64,000 nt of DNA from Quillaja saponaria (taxonomy: Eukaryota > Streptophyta > Magnoliopsida > Fabales > Quillajaceae), in assembly GCA_029379385.1 (NCBI GenBank), contig CM055617.1, forward strand, positions 9,858,001 to 9,922,000. Reading direction: 5' to 3'. Each line of letters opens with the position of its first letter. Within the stretch, counting starts at the first letter, position 1. The translations under genes were made by a program, and so were the position numbers. The notes beneath the pieces were generated by a model. It did no database searches, had not been told where the DNA came from, and saw nothing but the letters and a program-made list of their open reading frames with translations. Positions 61,079-64,000 of the stretch are shown piece by piece.

Positions 61079-62345
61079 TCACGACTCACGATTTAATACA
61101 TTTTGCCATTTTTTACGACCATTTTTATTAGAACTTCTAGTACAATTGTGCAAACAATACTTACTAAAAAGGAAAAAGTAAAAAAGGTAAAAAAGAAAAA
61201 AAAAAGTGTATATCGTCTATTATGACGTTTTTCTAGTTAGTGCATACTTATTGCTGTGTTTGACAATAATATTAGTGATATGCAGTTAATAAAATAAATA
61301 TTTTGAAATACTTCATTTTTCAAAAAACTGTATTTATTTTTGTTATAAAAAAACTGCATTTACTTATCTTAATAAGTATCTTTAGACATTCATGAAGATA
61401 AGTAGGTACGTAAAGAAATAGATGTGAAATTTGATCAATAAAGTATTATTTCTAAAATATTTTAATTTAAAAAATAGATTTATTGTAATTTAAATGTTAT
61501 TGTGGTACTAGTTAGAAAGATCTTAAAATTGTAAGGTTGAGTATCATATATGATTGTATAATATGGGATTATACAATATATTAAGCTATATAATTATTTT
61601 ATTGTTATATTATTGTTTTATCATTCATCTCTTCACTATATGATTTTATACAGTCAAGTGTCATATAAGATGAGAATAATAGTATAAGTCTATACTATCA
61701 TATTTCTGCCCAACATTATATAAGTTAGAATCAACTAGATAGTTTTACATTATTTTATTGTCGTTTTCTATTATTCTTATATCGTGTGCCAAACAAGCGC
61801 ATAATATTAATAATTTCCTTAATGCTCTGTGTATAAATCAGAGCCCATTGTGGAACTCAAAGGTATTGAAAAAGTTTTATTTACAAGACGTAGTTCAAGC
61901 GGTAAAACACAGTTAAGTTCAGTGATTGAAGGATCTCTGTAATGTTAGGAATTGTAGCCCATAGGAAGATATTTACTAGGAGGGATAATCACAAATCCTA
62001 AACAAGATTAGGTTCGTGAAAAAAAAAAAAAGTTTTAAAAATTTAAAGACAAAATTGACCATGATGAAGCTTTACGGAAAAAAGAAAAGAAAAAAGAAGA
62101 AGAGATTATTGTTACTACAATGTATGTAATTTTGTCTTTACCTTTAAAACAAGTTTAGAGCAGTATTCCTTCTCATGGTTTAGCAAATAAATTTGACCTT
62201 GAAAAAGAGGGAAAACAAAAAACAAAAAGAAACTCCTTCCTCTGCAAGTTATGGAAAAAAAAAAACAAAAAAAACTCCTTCCAAGACAAGTTTTAAGAAC
62301 GTCTTATGGAAGGAGAAGTATGTATGCTTTTTGGAGAATCAATGG
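61079..62345. repeat. 1267 bp tandem duplication, copy 1
   Basis: Starts TCACGACTCACGATTTAATA and ends in TGCTTTTTGGAGAATCAA. It pairs with 62346-63604 at an offset of 1267 bp. Differences are scattered substitutions and length changes in A tracts. A SINE-like segment lies at about 61880-62030. Confidence 0.9.
61880..62040 (+). mobile_element. SINE-like element with GATTAGGTTCGTG-poly(A) tail
   Basis: A tRNA-like head with box A-like TAGTTCAAGCGG near 61893, then GGATAATCACAAATCC, then AAGATTAGGTTCGTG followed by an A tract (62019-62031). Relatives sharing the AATCA and GATTAGGTT tail lie at 3771-3900, 5240-5375 and 63140-63290. That repeated architecture suggests one SINE family. Confidence 0.5.
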
Positions 62346-63604
62346 TCACGACTCACGATTTAATACATTTTGCCATTTTTTACGACCATTTTTATTAGAA
62401 CTTATAGTACAATTGTGCAAACAATACGTACTTTTCTATAAAAGGAAAAAAAATTATTATTTTTTATATGGTTTATTATGACGTTTTTCTAGTTAGTGCA
62501 TACTTATTGCTGTGTTTGACAATAATATTAGTGATATACAGTTAATAAAATAATTTTTTTGAAATACTTCATTTTTCAAAAAACTGTATTTACTTTTCTG
62601 TTATAAAAAAACTGTATTTACTTATCTTAATAAGTATCTTTAGACATTCATGAAGATAAGTAGTTACGTTAAAGAAATAGATGTGATATTTGATCAATAA
62701 ATTATTATTTCTAAAATATTTTAATTTAAAAAATAGATTTATTGTAACTTAAATATTATTATGGTACTAGTTAGAAAGATCTTAAAATTGTAAGGTTGAG
62801 TATTATATATGATTGTATAATATAGGATTATACAATATATTAAGCTATATAATTATTCTGTTATTATATTATTGTTTTATCATTCATCTCTTTACTGTAT
62901 AATTTTATACTGTTAGACATTGTATAAGATGAGATTAATAGTATAAGTCTATACTATCATATTTTTGCCAAACATTTTATAAGCTATAATCAACTAAATA
63001 GTTTTATATTATTCTATTATCCTTTTCTATTATTCTTATATAGTGTGCCAAACAAGCACATATTATTAATAATTTTTTCATGCTCTTTGTATAAATTAGA
63101 GCCCATTGTGGAACTCAATGGTATTGAAAAAGTTTTTCCTACAAGACGTAATTTAAGAGGTAAAACACACTTAAGTTTAGTGATTGAAAGACCAATATGA
63201 GGAATTGCAGTCTGTAGGAAAATAGGAAAATATTTGTTGAGAGGGGCAATCACAAATCCCGAACAAGATTAGGTTCGTGAAAAAAAAAAAAAAAGTTTTA
63301 AAAATTTAGAAACAAAATTGACCATGATGAAACTTTGCGGAAAAAAAAGAAGAAATTATTGTTACTACAATGTATGTAATTTTGTCTTTACCTTTAAAAC
63401 AAGTTTTGAGCAGTATTCCTTCTCATGGTTTAGCAAATAAATTTGACCTTGAAAAAGAGGGAAAACAAAAAGCAAAAAGAAACTCCTTCGTCTGCAAGTT
63501 ATGGAAAAAAAAAAAAAAAAAAACTCCTTCCAAGACAAGTTTTAAGAACGTCTTATGGAAGGAGAATCAAATCTGACTAGTATATATGCTTTTTGGAGAA
63601 TCAA
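62346..63604. repeat. 1267 bp tandem duplication, copy 2
   Basis: Second copy of 61079-62345, in the same order throughout. It has a longer A tract in two places and a duplicated GGAGAATCAAATCTGACTAG near its right end. The SINE-like segment recurs at about 63140-63290. The open frames at 63370 and 62251 are this repeat, not genes. Confidence 0.9.
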
Positions 63605-63769
63605 ATCTGACTAGTGTCTGTGCCGATAGGCTGTTGAAGCGCCAAAAGCATCTGTCTTTCTTTCCGTCCCTCAGTCACTGTCTTTTTCTTATTTACTTCA
63701 ATTTTTTTTTCACCAAAATTTCGAGTACCCGACAACACCAGTCAACACATTCAATAGTGGACCTTATTT

Positions 63770-63778
63770 TATATATAA
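63770..63778 (+). promoter_or_regulatory. TATA box of a gene continuing beyond the window
   Basis: TATATATAA, about 30 bp ahead of a probable transcription start near 63800 and 70 bp ahead of an excellent splice donor. Confidence 0.45.
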
Positions 63779-63799
63779 TACAGAAGTTCACGAACAATT

Positions 63800-63841
63800 G
63801 TCCTGGGCTTCCCCTAATTTCCCCAAACATCAAACGCTCAG
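63800..63841 (+). other. Probable non-coding first exon of a gene to the right
   Basis: A pyrimidine- and C-rich leader ends in CGCTCAG|GTAAGT, a perfect plant 5' splice site with the intron starting at 63842. There is no ATG in this leader, so it would be a 5' UTR exon. The remaining bases to 64000 would be intron. The start coordinate is approximate. Confidence 0.4.
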
Positions 63842-64000
63842 GTAAGTTCCTTCAACCATCTCTCATTTCCTCCTCTGGTAGTGTATGAGTGAAAAGTACT
63901 GGTCTTTGGCTACTCAATGTGCTTATAATCTGTGAAATTAATAGTATTTCCACGACAATTTGAAAAACAGCGTCTGTGGAAATGCAAGAGTGAAAGAAAA

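Larger units (their letters stand above)
56901..63760. other. Gene-free repeat region
   Basis: About 6.9 kb with no credible gene. It contains two nested hAT-like elements (59291-60775), a 1.27 kb tandem duplication (61079-63604) and SINE-like copies. A diverged tandem pair around 58018-58195 shares a GACATAAG/GATATAAG and GGTGGTAGT-like pattern, next to a tRNA-like segment near 57875-57960. Confidence 0.65.

Noticed and set aside
62251..63576. Open frames at 62251-62481 and 63370-63576 as small genes
   Set aside because: They lie in the tandem duplication and owe their frames to A tracts encoding lysine.
1..64000. CRISPR arrays, operons, ribosome binding sites, prophage
   Set aside because: The window is plant nuclear DNA with spliced genes; no regularly spaced repeat-spacer array was seen.

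Overview
This window is nuclear DNA of a flowering plant, almost certainly a eudicot. It is AT-rich, its genes are split by GT-AG introns, and several encode plant-specific families. Gene models were built by hand from splice consensus, reading-frame phase and recalled family sequence, with no transcript data. I could not identify the species.

Layout from left to right: a partial CBS-domain gene (CBSX5-like, +, terminal exon 675-1512); an AIRP2-type RING E3 ligase gene (+, 5930-9218); a repeat-dominated 7.4 kb gap; a sphingolipid delta(4)-desaturase gene (DES1-like, +, 16676-18908); a full-length, intron-containing but broken copy of the TFIIH subunit gene TFB2 (-, 28193-20678); a small cysteine-rich gene with repeated CX3C spacing (-, 36260-31727); allantoinase (ALN, +, 39010-47314); a MutS2-family ATPase with a C-terminal Smr domain (+, 48302-53222); a decayed TSJT1-like (YGL/LRDR aluminium-induced family) pseudogene (+, 54310-55685); a secreted glycine-rich protein gene with C-terminal 24-residue repeats (-, 56838-55963); about 7 kb of repeats; and, at the right edge, a TATA box and non-coding first exon of a further gene.

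The genes do not form one pathway. They cover adenosyl-ligand sensing (CBSX), ABA-linked ubiquitination (AIRP2), sphingolipid synthesis (DES1), purine/ureide catabolism (ALN), organellar or nuclear DNA processing (MutS2) and a likely wall or secreted protein. From memory, DES1 and ALN homologues also lie close together in Arabidopsis, so part of this order may be ancestral.

The most notable non-genic structures are: a 78 bp interstitial telomere array of TTAGGG (not the usual plant TTTAGGG) type inside an ALN intron, bracketed by two 129 bp copies of the target that look identical; the TFB2 pseudogene with several frameshifts, a lost splice donor and a tandemly duplicated exon; two inverted LTR/primer-binding-site arms in another ALN intron; nested hAT-like elements with 8 bp target duplications; a SINE with a 17 bp target duplication in the CBSX5 intron; and large tandem duplications of about 2 kb (9.7-14.7 kb) and 1.27 kb (61.1-63.6 kb).
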